NCBI GenBank assembly: GCA_964400785.1
Contig: CAYNWB010000002.1
Location: forward strand, 60,493 to 124,492
Source: CAVQGZ01 sp964400785
GTDB taxonomy: Bacteria; Actinomycetota; Actinomycetes; Jiangellales; Jiangellaceae
Reading direction: 5' to 3'
Length of the DNA: 64,000 nucleotides
Below the pieces are notes generated by a model. It searched no databases. It was not told the DNA's origin and saw only the letters and a program-made list of their open reading frames with translations. The first letter of the stretch is position 1, and every line of letters begins with the position of its first letter. Shown in pieces: positions 33,613 through 42,777 of this stretch. Both the position numbers and the translations under genes were made by a program.

Positions 33613-34794
33613 CTACCAGTGCGGGTCGAGGCCGTAGAGGGGAAAGATCGCCTTTCGCGTCGCCAGCACCGCGCGGTCGAGCCAGTCGCCGGGGTCGTAC
33701 CCGTTCTCCCAGGGCGGGAACGACGGTGTCGCGCCATCGGTCATGCGGTAGGGAGCAGCGCGACCGAGCCGTTCGTTGACGTAGGACCGCCACGACTCCG
33801 GCAGGGGTGCCTGCGGGTCGATCGGTGCGCCGGCGACGATGGCGAGCAGGTGCGTCCAGGCCCGGGGTACGACGTCGACGACGGCGTACCCCCCACCGCC
33901 GGTGACCACCCACCTGCCCTCGCAGAGCTCGTGCGCGAGGTCGTGCAGCTGCTGGTAGGCCATGCGCTGGCCGTCCACGGTGAGGGCCATGTGCGCCAGC
34001 GGGTCCTCGGCGTGGCTGTCGCAACCGTGCTGGGTGACGAGCACCTCGGGACCGAACTCCCGCAGCACGTGGGGCACGACCGCGTCGAAGGCCCGCAGCC
34101 AGCCGGCGTCGTTGGTGCCGGGCGGCAGCGCGATGTTGACCGCGGACCCCGGTGCGTTCGGCCCGCCGGTCTCCTCCGGGTAGCCGGTTCCCGGGAACAG
34201 CGTGCGCGGCGTCTCGTGCATCGAGATCGTCAGCACCCGGGGGTCGTCGTAGAAGATGTGCTGGACGCCGTCGCCGTGGTGCACGTCCACGTCGACGTAG
34301 GCCACACGCTGCACCCCCGCCTCGAGAAGGTGGCGGATGCCGAGAGCGATGTCGTTGTAGATGCAGAAGCCGCTGGCCCGCTCGGGCATGGCGTGGTGCA
34401 GCCCACCGATGATGTTGACGCCGTGGTCGACACGACCCGTCACCACCGCGTCGGCCATCTCGACGGTGCCGGCCGCCACCCGGGCGCTGGCGTCGTGCAT
34501 GCCGGCGAAGCAGGGGTTGTCGTCCGACCCGAGGCCGTAGTCGAGCTCGAGCCGCGACGGGTCGTCGCCGCAGCGGCGCACGGCCTGCAGCAGCTCGGGC
34601 GTGTGCACCGCGGTGAGCAGGTCGTCGCTGCCGTACCCGGGAGCCACGACCTCGACGTTGGCCGCCGCGAGGGTGCCGAAGGCCCGAGCCAGCCGCATCG
34701 TGAGCTCGACCCGGATCGGTGCCATCGGGTGGCCCCGTCCGAAGTTGTACCGGGTCAGGTCGTCGTCCCAGACGACCGCGACCCGCTCGCTCAT
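33613..34794 (-). CDS. acuC: Acetoin utilization protein AcuC (histone deacetylase family)
   Basis: 393-residue zinc hydrolase of the arginase/deacetylase fold. Visible: NFGRGHPMAP at the N-terminus, IGGLHHAMPERASGFCIYND with the catalytic histidines, YVDVDVHHGDGVQHIFY with zinc ligands, and GCDSHAEDPLAH. The family deacetylates acetyl-CoA synthetase or other acetyl-lysines in bacteria; no acetoin genes are nearby, so the name describes the family only. TAGGGT lies six bases before the ATG. Confidence 0.9.
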   Translation of the reverse strand: MSERVAVVWDDDLTRYNFGRGHPMAPIRVELTMRLARAFGTLAAANVEVVAPGYGSDDLLTAVHTPELLQAVRRCGDDPSRLELDYGLGSDDNPCFAGMHDASARVAAGTVEMADAVVTGRVDHGVNIIGGLHHAMPERASGFCIYNDIALGIRHLLEAGVQRVAYVDVDVHHGDGVQHIFYDDPRVLTISMHETPRTLFPGTGYPEETGGPNAPGSAVNIALPPGTNDAGWLRAFDAVVPHVLREFGPEVLVTQHGCDSHAEDPLAHMALTVDGQRMAYQQLHDLAHELCEGRWVVTGGGGYAVVDVVPRAWTHLLAIVAGAPIDPQAPLPESWRSYVNERLGRAAPYRMTDGATPSFPPWENGYDPGDWLDRAVLATRKAIFPLYGLDPHW

Positions 34795-34800
34795 GACCCG

Positions 34801-34806
34801 ACCCTA
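34801..34806 (-). promoter_or_regulatory. Probable acuC -10 element (leaderless)
   Basis: Minus-strand TAGGGT, six bases before the acuC ATG. No Shine-Dalgarno sequence is present. Confidence 0.45.
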
Positions 34807-34909
34807 TCGAGAACGGAGCCCGGCTGTGAGGGCCCGCCCGGCGGCGGGGTGCAGCCGGTCTGCAGCCTGACGCAGCCGACCTGCTGCCGTTGCGCCAGAC
34901 GGTCGAGGT

Positions 34910-35494
34910 GTGAGGAGCACCCGTCGAGCAGTCACCTGGATCATCGAGCTCACCCTGGTCGTCACCGCCCTCGTCGGCGGTCTCGGCCGTGAGGCGAGCG
35001 AGGTGCCGGCCGTCACCGGCTCCGCGGCACTGCAGGGGCACCTCGCTGCTGCTCTGGCCCTGTTCGACGAGCATGGCCTGCCCCAGCCGGATCTCGCGGA
35101 GGTTCGGTTCGACTCGACGGACCCGCGCTGCGAGGGTCGGTACGGCCTCTACGACGGCACCTCGCGCTCGGTGCTGCTGTGCTTCGACGCCGACACGATG
35201 ATCCTCGGCTCCGACGAGACGCTCCACCGTCGCGAGCAGCGGGTGCTGCTGCACGAGCTGGCCCACGCCTGGACCGAGACCCACACCGGCACAGACCAGC
35301 GAGAGCAGTTCATGGGGGTGCACGGGGTGGAGCGCTGGAACGACCTGGGCGACCGGTGGCACACCCGCGGAACCGAGATCGCCGCCGAGACCTTCGTCTG
35401 GGTGCTGACCGATGGCGCGAACACGCCGCGCTCCCTCGCATCGGTCGACGAGACGCTTCTCCGGCAGGGGTTCGCGGTGCTGACCGACCAATGA
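34910..35494 (+). CDS. Membrane-anchored or secreted HExxH protein, unassigned
   Basis: 194 residues that I do not place in a named family. An N-terminal hydrophobic helix (about 8-27) could be a signal peptide or anchor. The metalloprotease motif HELAHAWTETH is at residues 115-125, and downstream EIAAE (around 156-160) could give the third zinc ligand of a gluzincin. Two cysteines (74, 91) could form a disulfide outside the cell. The GTG start has no strong ribosome-binding site, and TGA at its end is 39 bases from the BTAD-NTPase gene, with which it may be cotranscribed. Predicted protease activity is inferred only. Confidence 0.6.
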   Translation: MRSTRRAVTWIIELTLVVTALVGGLGREASEVPAVTGSAALQGHLAAALALFDEHGLPQPDLAEVRFDSTDPRCEGRYGLYDGTSRSVLLCFDADTMILGSDETLHRREQRVLLHELAHAWTETHTGTDQREQFMGVHGVERWNDLGDRWHTRGTEIAAETFVWVLTDGANTPRSLASVDETLLRQGFAVLTDQ

Positions 35495-35533
35495 CTCTTG
35501 CCCCGCTCGTCCCGGGTCGGGACACTCGAAGAC

Positions 35534-38500
35534 GTGAGGTACCGGGTTCTCGGTCCGATCGAGGTGGTGGACGGCTCGCGGAGCCTTCCGCTCGGGGGGT
35601 ACCGGCAGCGGCTCGTCCTCGCCCTGCTGCTCAGCCGCGGCGGGCACGCGCTGACGACCGACTGGCTCGTCGATGCCGTGTGGGGGGAGCACCCGCCACG
35701 CACAGCGCGCAAGACCTTGCAGGTCTACGTGGCGAGGCTGCGGGGGGTCGTCGGTGAGAACGTGATCGTCACCGCCCCTGGTACCTACCGCCTGGTGCTC
35801 GACGGGGCCGAGCTGGACGCGGCGGAGTTCGAGGCCGCCGCCGAACGTGGGCACAGGCTGCTCGCATCGGCTCCCGACCGGGCGCTCGACGAGCTGACCG
35901 GCGCACTCGGGCTCTGGCGCGGCCCTCCCTTCGGCGAGATGGCCGACGAGCCGTCGCTGGTCGCCGAGGTGCAGAGGCTGCGCGAGCGCCGCTTGGTCGC
36001 GGTCGAGGACCGTATCGATGCCGAGCAGGCCCTTGCGCACTCCCCCGCGACCGTGGCCGATCTCGAGCCGCTGGTGGCCGAGTACCCCGAGCGGGCTCGG
36101 CTGCGGGCAGCGCTCATGCTGGGCCTCTACCGGTCCGGCCGCGAGGCCGAGGCGCTGGCGCTGTTCGACGAGGCCCGCCGCAGCATGGCCGACGGCCTCG
36201 GTGCCGACCCCGACCCGGTGCTGGCCGATCTGCACGCGCGCATCCTGCGGCGCGACGCGACGCTGGCCGCCCCCGCTCACTCCCCCTCGGAACCGGGCCG
36301 TCAGCACCCGAGACGCAACCCGTACAAGGGTCTGCACACCTTCGAGGCGGGGGACGCCGATGACTTCTTCGGCCGCGACGCTCTCGTCGACACCCTCGAA
36401 GCGGCCGTCGACACGCGCTCGCTCGTGGTCGTGGTCGGCGCGAGCGGCAGCGGCAAGTCATCGGCCGTTCGCGCCGGGCTGGTGCCGCGGTTGCGAGGTC
36501 GGTCGCCGCCGGCAGTCGTGGTCACCATGTCGCCGGGTGCGCACCCCTTCGAGAGCCTGCGGGAGGCGGCAGCCGCCGCTGGGGGCTCGGAGGTCACCTG
36601 GCACACCGACGACCTCGACGTGCTCCGCACCATGCAGAACCTGCTCGACGGCGGAGCAGAGCGCGTGGTGCTCGTCGTCGACCAGCTCGAGGAGCTGGTC
36701 ACCCAGGCCGCCCCGACGGCCGCGGCGAGGTTCATCGAGAACCTGGTGGCGGTGGCCGACGACCCGGCGGCAGGGTGCAGCGTGCTGGCGACGGTGCGGG
36801 CCGACTTCACCGACGACCTTCTCGCGCACCCGGTGCTGGCCCCCCACCTGTCCGAGGCCCTCGTCACCGTGGTGCCACCGGACCCGTCCGAGATCACCGA
36901 GGCCGCCGCCGGACCGGCGCATCGCGTCGGACTGGCCGTGGAGCCAGAGCTCGTGGCCGAGCTCGTCGCCGACATGACCGACCAACCCGGTGCACTGCCC
37001 TTGTTCGAGTACGCCCTGACCGAGTTGTGCAGCGGCTGCGCGGGCCCCGTGCTCACCCGGGCGGGGTACCGGCAGCTCGGTGGGCTGCGCGGGGCACTGG
37101 CTCGGCGTGCGGAGCAGACGTTCCAGGCCCTGGAGCCTGCTGAGCAAGCCGCAGCCAGGACGGCGCTGCTGCGGCTGGTGACGGTGACCGCGTCGGGCAC
37201 GGCCGTGCGCCAGCGCGCGACGCGAGCCAGCCTCGCGTCGCTGGATGCCCACGCCGAGACCGCGATCGATGCGTTCGACCGCGCCCGCCTTCTCACGTTC
37301 GACCAGGATCCCCGCACGGGTGCAGCGACGGTGGACGTGGCACACGAGGCCCTCATCTCCGGGTGGCCGCGCCTGGCCTCCTGGGTTCAGGAGTCGCGGG
37401 ACGACCTGCGCCTGCGGCAGCTGCTCGCCGACGAGGTCGCCGAGTGGGAGGCCGCCGGCCGACACGCGGGCTACCTGCTCGCGGGCTCGCGGCTGGCCGC
37501 CTACGACGACTGGCCGCGCACACCGGCAGTGTCCACGACCGAGGCCGAGCGCACGTTCCTGTCGGCCGGTCGCCAGGAGCGGGAGCGGCGCGCCGCGGCA
37601 GAACGTCGAGCAAGCCGTCGCCTTCGAGGGCTGGTCGCAGCCACCACCATCGTCGCGGTGCTGGCCTCGATGCTGGCAGTGGTCGCGGTCGAGCGCGGCA
37701 ACGAGGCCCAAGCGGCTGCCGACCGGGCACGGGCGCGCGACCTGGCCGCCGCATCCGCGACGGTCGTGGACCGCGACTCCGACCTCGCGCTGCTGCTGGC
37801 GCTGGAGGCAACCCGACTCGGCGGTGGCCGAGTGCCCGAGGCCGTCACCGCCCTGCACACCGCCGTCTCGGCGGACCGACTGCTGCTGACGGTCGACGAG
37901 GGCGTGGACGCAGCGCTGCTGCCGGAGGGTCGCGTGCTGGTCGGCGGAGATCAGCCGCGAGTGATCGACACCGCGACCGGACAGGTGCAGGCAGCACTGC
38001 CTGGAGCACGGCCTGCCCTGCACGTCGCCGCGTCGGACGACGGCACGACGGCGGCGACGGCCACGGGGGGCACGGTCGTCACGTGGGACCTCACGGGTCC
38101 CACGCAGCTGGCGAGTCGGACGCTGTCGAGGGACGCCGGCGATTACCTCTGGGATCTGGCGGTGACGGACGAGGGAGACCTGACCGCCGCTCAGGCTGAC
38201 ACGGAGTCGGGCGGGCTGACCGTGCTCGACTCCACGGATGGTGCCACCGTCGCCCGCCGGGTGATCACGGGCGCCTACCTCGACGCGCACACGGGGTTGC
38301 GCTTCGACCGGGCCGGGTCGGTGGTCTGGCGGCCGAACGAGTCGCACCTGATGTCGCTCGACGTCGCGACGCAGGCCTGGGAGACGGTTGTCGTCGACGC
38401 CGAGACCGTCATCGTGGAGGCCGGCGAAATGAGCGACGGGTCGTTGCTGACGGCTCACGACGACGGGTGGGTGCGCCGCTGGACCCGGGACGGCGATGCT

Positions 38501-39784
38501 CTCGACGCGGCTCGTGTCTCCGACGCCTCGCTCTCCACCCTGGCTGTCGACCCCACGAGCGACACGGTGGTGGTGGGCGACCGGTCGGGCCGGGTGCACG
38601 TGTGGCAGCCCGGCGACGGCGGCCTCGCACACGTCGTCACCCTGACGGCCGGTACGACTCGGATCATCGACGTCTGCGTGCGCGACGGCCTGGTGTCAGC
38701 GGTCGACCAGCAACGCCGCGTCCGGGTGTGGAGCCTGGAGCAGCCCTACGAGCTGGGCCGCTGGACCGGCGGGGGCCCGGTCGCCATCAGCGAGGACGGG
38801 GCGATGCTGGCCTCTGCGCTCGCGTCGCCGCCCGACGGGGCGCCCACGGTGATTGTTCGTTCCCTGCCCGAGGGCGACGAGGTCTCCAGGGTGCCGCCAC
38901 CGGACGGGGCACGGCTCGTGGGGGGTATGGACTTCTGCGACGACACCAGCTGCCTCGTGATCACCTACGACATCGACGACGACCGCGGCTTCACGACATC
39001 CGGTGTCGACGTGGTCGACCCGACGACCGGGGACGTTCTGCGGCGCGAGTCGGGCGCCGTCGCCCTGATCGGCGACATCGATGCCTCCGGTCGGCTGCTG
39101 GCCCTGGCTGTCTGCCGGGGCGCCTCCCCAGCATGGGTGATGGACATGGACGCACCGCAGATGGCCGTCGGCACCACGGGCCTCGTCCAGGTTGCACGCT
39201 TCGACGGCTGTGGGCGCGGGGTCGCGCTCTCGCACGACGGGGCAGGCTTCGCCGTGCTGACGTCGGCGTCGTCCGGCTCGACCTCGCCGGCTGGGGCAAC
39301 GGTCGTCGACATGGCGTCCGGACAAGCCGTCACCGACGTCGCCCACGAGCCGGGCGAGCGCGGCTCCGTGCGCTTCAGCGACGACGACAGCATGCTGCTG
39401 ACGGCGGGTGCCGACGGCGCCGCCCGCATCTGGGACACGGCGACCGGCGAGCAGCTGGCCGTGCTGGCCAGCGACCGCGGCTCGGCCGAGACGGCACTGT
39501 GGGTCACGGACGAACGAGTGGCGGTGAGCCACGCCGACGGCACGGTCGCGGTGTGGGAGGCGGACTCAAGCCAGCTGCTCGCAGAGATCGACACCGGTTC
39601 CACCGCACCGTTCGTGGCAGTGACGCCCGACGGCCGGTACCTCGTCACCAGCGCAGCCGGACAGACGCAGATGTGGACCCTCGATGCCGACGAGCTGCTG
39701 GACCTGGCTGCGTCGCGGGTCTCGCGCACGTTCACGCCGGTGGAGTGCCAGCGCTACGACATCGACCCCTGCCCGGCCTCGTGA
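35534..39784 (+). CDS. BTAD-winged helix / nSTAND NTPase / WD40 membrane protein
   Basis: 1416 residues. Domains in order: an OmpR/SARP-type winged helix (YRVLGPIEVVDGSRSLPLGG, ~1-95), a bacterial transcriptional activation domain (~95-250), an NTPase module starting NPYKGLHTFEAGDADDFFGR with Walker A VVVVGASGSGKSS (~300) and Walker B VVLVVDQLEEL (~380), a transmembrane helix (~697-722), and a degenerate WD40/beta-propeller region (~780-1416; strands end in VTWDL, VHVWQPG, VRVWSL, ARIWDTATG, VAVWEA). The GTG at 35534 was chosen because related proteins begin at this point; TTG at 35498 is also open. Such STAND proteins act as signal-dependent switches; target and signal are unknown. Confidence 0.85.
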   Translation: MRYRVLGPIEVVDGSRSLPLGGYRQRLVLALLLSRGGHALTTDWLVDAVWGEHPPRTARKTLQVYVARLRGVVGENVIVTAPGTYRLVLDGAELDAAEFEAAAERGHRLLASAPDRALDELTGALGLWRGPPFGEMADEPSLVAEVQRLRERRLVAVEDRIDAEQALAHSPATVADLEPLVAEYPERARLRAALMLGLYRSGREAEALALFDEARRSMADGLGADPDPVLADLHARILRRDATLAAPAHSPSEPGRQHPRRNPYKGLHTFEAGDADDFFGRDALVDTLEAAVDTRSLVVVVGASGSGKSSAVRAGLVPRLRGRSPPAVVVTMSPGAHPFESLREAAAAAGGSEVTWHTDDLDVLRTMQNLLDGGAERVVLVVDQLEELVTQAAPTAAARFIENLVAVADDPAAGCSVLATVRADFTDDLLAHPVLAPHLSEALVTVVPPDPSEITEAAAGPAHRVGLAVEPELVAELVADMTDQPGALPLFEYALTELCSGCAGPVLTRAGYRQLGGLRGALARRAEQTFQALEPAEQAAARTALLRLVTVTASGTAVRQRATRASLASLDAHAETAIDAFDRARLLTFDQDPRTGAATVDVAHEALISGWPRLASWVQESRDDLRLRQLLADEVAEWEAAGRHAGYLLAGSRLAAYDDWPRTPAVSTTEAERTFLSAGRQERERRAAAERRASRRLRGLVAATTIVAVLASMLAVVAVERGNEAQAAADRARARDLAAASATVVDRDSDLALLLALEATRLGGGRVPEAVTALHTAVSADRLLLTVDEGVDAALLPEGRVLVGGDQPRVIDTATGQVQAALPGARPALHVAASDDGTTAATATGGTVVTWDLTGPTQLASRTLSRDAGDYLWDLAVTDEGDLTAAQADTESGGLTVLDSTDGATVARRVITGAYLDAHTGLRFDRAGSVVWRPNESHLMSLDVATQAWETVVVDAETVIVEAGEMSDGSLLTAHDDGWVRRWTRDGDALDAARVSDASLSTLAVDPTSDTVVVGDRSGRVHVWQPGDGGLAHVVTLTAGTTRIIDVCVRDGLVSAVDQQRRVRVWSLEQPYELGRWTGGGPVAISEDGAMLASALASPPDGAPTVIVRSLPEGDEVSRVPPPDGARLVGGMDFCDDTSCLVITYDIDDDRGFTTSGVDVVDPTTGDVLRRESGAVALIGDIDASGRLLALAVCRGASPAWVMDMDAPQMAVGTTGLVQVARFDGCGRGVALSHDGAGFAVLTSASSGSTSPAGATVVDMASGQAVTDVAHEPGERGSVRFSDDDSMLLTAGADGAARIWDTATGEQLAVLASDRGSAETALWVTDERVAVSHADGTVAVWEADSSQLLAEIDTGSTAPFVAVTPDGRYLVTSAAGQTQMWTLDADELLDLAASRVSRTFTPVECQRYDIDPCPAS

Positions 39785-39845
39785 CTCCTCCGGCGACGTC
39801 TGCGGGCAGGACCTTGGACCCCGTCCGAGAGACCTGAGCGCTGGC

Positions 39846-39851
39846 TAGCGT
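39846..39851 (+). promoter_or_regulatory. Probable -10 element before the flavin-reductase-like gene
   Basis: TAGCGT lies 16 bases before the ATG at 39868, and AGGAGGAG intervenes, so this transcript would carry a very short leader with a strong ribosome-binding site. Confidence 0.4.
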
Positions 39852-39867
39852 CTGGCCAGGAGGAGAC

Positions 39868-40476
39868 ATGGCTGCCGACACCCGGACGCGATACGTGAGC
39901 GTCCCGACCGACTCACCCGTCTGGGAGCGCTTCCCCACGGTGGCACCGCTGGTGCTCGTGGGCACGATCGAGCCGGACGGCGAGCCCGACATCGCGCCCA
40001 AGCACCTCGCGATGCCGGTGAGCTGGGGCAACTACTTCGGTTTCGTGTGCCACCCCGACCACGGCACGTACAAGAACCTCATCGCGACAGGCACCTTCAC
40101 CGTCGGGTACCCGACACCGCAGATGCTGCTGCACGCGAGCCTGGCCGCAGCTCCGCGGGCCTCGGACGGGTCGAAGCCGACGGTGCAGGCGCTGCCGCTC
40201 ACGTCGGCCCGCACCGTCGAGGGCGTGCTCGTCGAGGGATGTCGGGTGCACCTGGAGTGCGAGCTCGACCGCATCGTGGACGGCCTGGACGAGAACGTGC
40301 TCATCATCGGCCGGGTGGTGGCCGCCCACGTCAGCGAGCAGGCGCTTCGCGCCTTCGACGTCGACGACGCCGACCTGCTGCACGCCTCCCCGCTGCTGGC
40401 CTACGTGCACCCCGGACGGGTGGCCACGGTCGCCGACACCGTCTCGTTCCCGTACCACCAGGGATTCTCGCGCTAG
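39868..40476 (+). CDS. Flavin-reductase-like FMN-binding protein
   Basis: 202 residues of the FMN-binding split-barrel family. Visible: LVLVGTIEPDGEPDIAPKHL at the start of the barrel, NYFGFVCHPDHGTYKNLI and TFTVGYPTPQML, where flavin phosphate contacts are expected. It has a strong AGGAGGAG ribosome-binding site. The family includes flavin reductases of two-component monooxygenases, but no monooxygenase is nearby. The next gene (M20 peptidase) follows after 16 bases. Confidence 0.75.
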   Translation: MAADTRTRYVSVPTDSPVWERFPTVAPLVLVGTIEPDGEPDIAPKHLAMPVSWGNYFGFVCHPDHGTYKNLIATGTFTVGYPTPQMLLHASLAAAPRASDGSKPTVQALPLTSARTVEGVLVEGCRVHLECELDRIVDGLDENVLIIGRVVAAHVSEQALRAFDVDDADLLHASPLLAYVHPGRVATVADTVSFPYHQGFSR

Positions 40477-40492
40477 GGGACGGGGACACGCC

Positions 40493-41719
40493 ATGGCGCC
40501 CAGCGACACGATGGCGCTCGACCCCGACCGGGCCGCCGCTCTGCTCGCCGCTGCCCGTCGCCGCGAGCAGACGATGGTCGACCACCTGGTGACCCTGGTG
40601 CAGAGGGAGTCGCCGTCGACCGACCCGGCTGCGCAGCAGCCGCTGCTGGACCACCTGCAGGCCGAGCTCGAGTCACGTGGGTTCGCCGTGCTGCGCCGAC
40701 CGGGTGTGCACACGGGCGGGTTCGTCGTGGCCGCACGTCCCGACCGCACCGGTCCCTTCCAGCTGCTCGTCGGCCACGTCGACACCGTCTGGCCGCACGG
40801 GACGCTGCAGCAGCGGCCCGTCGTCCGCGACGGGGACGTGCTGCACGCACCGGGCGCCTACGACATGAAGGCCGGCCTGGTGCAGGCGCTCACCGCGCTC
40901 GACCTGCTCGAGGAGGCCGGCTTGGAGCCCTCGGTGACCCCTGTTCTGCTGGTCAACAGCGACGAGGAGATCGGTAGCCGGGAGTCGACCCCCGCGATCC
41001 GTGCGCTGGCCCGGGGGGCCGACCGCGTGATGGTGCTCGAGCCCTCGCTGGGCGCGCGCGGGGCGCTGAAGACCGCGCGCAAGGGCCTGGGCCGCTACAC
41101 GGTGACCGTGCACGGCAAGGCCGCGCACGCCGGGCTCGACCCGGCGGCCGGAGCGAGCGCGATCCTCGAGCTCTCCCGGGTCATCCAGGCCCTCTTCGCA
41201 CTCAACGACCTCGACCGAGGCCTCACCGTCAACGTCGGCATGGTGTCGGGGGGCATCCAGCCCAACGTCGTCGCACCGCACAGCAGCGCTGTCGTCGACG
41301 TGCGGGCGTTGACGACGCAGGACGCCGAGCACGTGGACGCCGCGATCCACGCGCTTCAGGCGAGCACCCCGGGTACGTCGCTGACGATCGAGGGAGGCAT
41401 GGGCAGGCCGCCGCTGGAGCGCACCGCACGCAACGCCGCGCTCTACGAGCACGCGAGCGAGGTCGCCGCGGCGATGGGCCTGCCGCTGACCGAGGCGACC
41501 GCAGGTGGCGGCTCGGACGGCAACACGGCGAGTCAGCTCGCTCCCACGCTGGACGGTCTGGGAGCCGTGGGCGACGGCGCGCACGCCGAGCACGAGCAGG
41601 TGCACGTGCCGGGGTGGGTCGAGCGCACCGCGCTGCTCGCCGGGCTGCTGCTGCTGCCCGCCGTGCGGCCCGAGGTGGCCGTCGGCGGCGACCCCTTGTC
41701 GTTGATCGGCGAGGCGTGA
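40493..41719 (+). CDS. M20 family metallopeptidase
   Basis: Di-zinc exopeptidase, 408 residues, resembling glutamate carboxypeptidase and ArgE/DapE relatives. Metal and catalytic motifs in order: LLVGHVDTVWP (His-x-Asp), GAYDMKAGLVQAL (bridging Asp), LVNSDEEIGSRES (base Glu-Glu), VLEPSLGARG and the last ligand in GAHAEHEQVHV. The lid/dimerisation domain contains HGKAAHAG. It probably releases an amino acid from a peptide or acyl-amino acid; the substrate is unknown. The TGA overlaps the GTG of the next gene. Confidence 0.85.
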   Translation: MAPSDTMALDPDRAAALLAAARRREQTMVDHLVTLVQRESPSTDPAAQQPLLDHLQAELESRGFAVLRRPGVHTGGFVVAARPDRTGPFQLLVGHVDTVWPHGTLQQRPVVRDGDVLHAPGAYDMKAGLVQALTALDLLEEAGLEPSVTPVLLVNSDEEIGSRESTPAIRALARGADRVMVLEPSLGARGALKTARKGLGRYTVTVHGKAAHAGLDPAAGASAILELSRVIQALFALNDLDRGLTVNVGMVSGGIQPNVVAPHSSAVVDVRALTTQDAEHVDAAIHALQASTPGTSLTIEGGMGRPPLERTARNAALYEHASEVAAAMGLPLTEATAGGGSDGNTASQLAPTLDGLGAVGDGAHAEHEQVHVPGWVERTALLAGLLLLPAVRPEVAVGGDPLSLIGEA

Positions 41720-42762
41720 GCCTCGGCACGGCGGCGCGGATCGTCCCGACGACCGTCACGAGGATCGCCGACATCGACTCCCGCGCCACCAGCGTGCTGC
41801 CGATCGGCCGGGACCGGTGGTCGACCGGGGACTACGTGGTCGGTCGTGTCCGCGACTTCTCGCGGACCCTCGGCCGGGTCGAGCTGCCCAACGGCCGGAT
41901 GGCCGAGATCGGACGCGGCGAGCTCGTGCTGGGCGCCTTCGGCCGGCGTGCGGCCACGCTCGAGGCTGTCGGCGACTGGCGCGACATCGGCACGGACAAC
42001 CGGATGCACCTGCTCACCTCGGCCGGGTTGATGGGACGGGCCACCTCGGTGTCGCCGTTCCTGCCCGCCCTGGTGTCGCTGGACTACGTCGGTCACCTGC
42101 ACCTGGCCGGTCGGCCCGCCCACATGAGCGACTGGGTGGTGCCAGCGCCGCCGGACGCCACGTTCGACCTGCCGGTCGTGCTGGTTATCGGCACGTCGAT
42201 GTCGGCCGGCAAGACCGAGTCGGCGAAGGTGGTGGTCGCCCTGCTGCGCGACCTCGGCCGGGTCGTCGTGGGTGCGAAGCTCACCGGAGCCGCGCGCTAC
42301 CGCGACCCCCTGGCGATGTGGGACGCGGGCGCGACCGCGGTGTTCGACTTCGTCGACGCGGGTCTGCCGTCCACTGCCGTGCCGGCCGAGCACTACCGGC
42401 AGGCGATCCGCCCGGTGCTGGCCCGCATGGCCTCGTGCGGGGCGGACGTCGCCGTGGTCGAGGCAGGTGCCAGCCCGCTGGAGGAGTACAACGGCGCCGT
42501 GCTGGCCGACCTGGTCGGCGCGCAGGTGGCGTTCACGGTGCTGTGCGCGTCCGACCCCTACGCGGTGGTCGGGCTCGTGGACGCCTTCGGCTCGAAGCCC
42601 GACGTGGTCGCCGGAGGCGCCGCGAACACCACGACGGGCGCCGAGCTGGTCTCGCGCCTGTCCGGGCTGCCTGCGCTGAACCTGGCCGACCCGCACACCC
42701 ACGCGGATCTGCGCGAGCGGCTGCTGCGCGCGCTAGGTTTCGCGGGCAGCACGCAGGCGTGA
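41716..42762 (+). CDS. P-loop NTPase, DUF1611-like, unassigned
   Basis: 348 residues. An N-terminal beta-rich domain of ~150 residues precedes a SIMIBI-like NTPase with VVLVIGTSMSAGKTESAKVV as Walker A (about 156-175), VVVGAKLTGAARYRDP and VAVVEAGASPLEEYNG in later strands. It resembles DUF1611 and dethiobiotin-synthetase-like P-loop enzymes; I do not know its reaction. The GTGA overlap with the M20 peptidase gene indicates cotranslation and a likely shared pathway, perhaps amide or peptide turnover. Confidence 0.65.
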   Translation: MSLGTAARIVPTTVTRIADIDSRATSVLPIGRDRWSTGDYVVGRVRDFSRTLGRVELPNGRMAEIGRGELVLGAFGRRAATLEAVGDWRDIGTDNRMHLLTSAGLMGRATSVSPFLPALVSLDYVGHLHLAGRPAHMSDWVVPAPPDATFDLPVVLVIGTSMSAGKTESAKVVVALLRDLGRVVVGAKLTGAARYRDPLAMWDAGATAVFDFVDAGLPSTAVPAEHYRQAIRPVLARMASCGADVAVVEAGASPLEEYNGAVLADLVGAQVAFTVLCASDPYAVVGLVDAFGSKPDVVAGGAANTTTGAELVSRLSGLPALNLADPHTHADLRERLLRALGFAGSTQA

Positions 42763-42777
42763 CACGAGGAGGCAGCC

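Noticed and set aside
36458..38632. 724-codon minus-strand open frame
   Set aside because: Antisense of the BTAD-NTPase-WD40 gene, which has clear domains on the plus strand.
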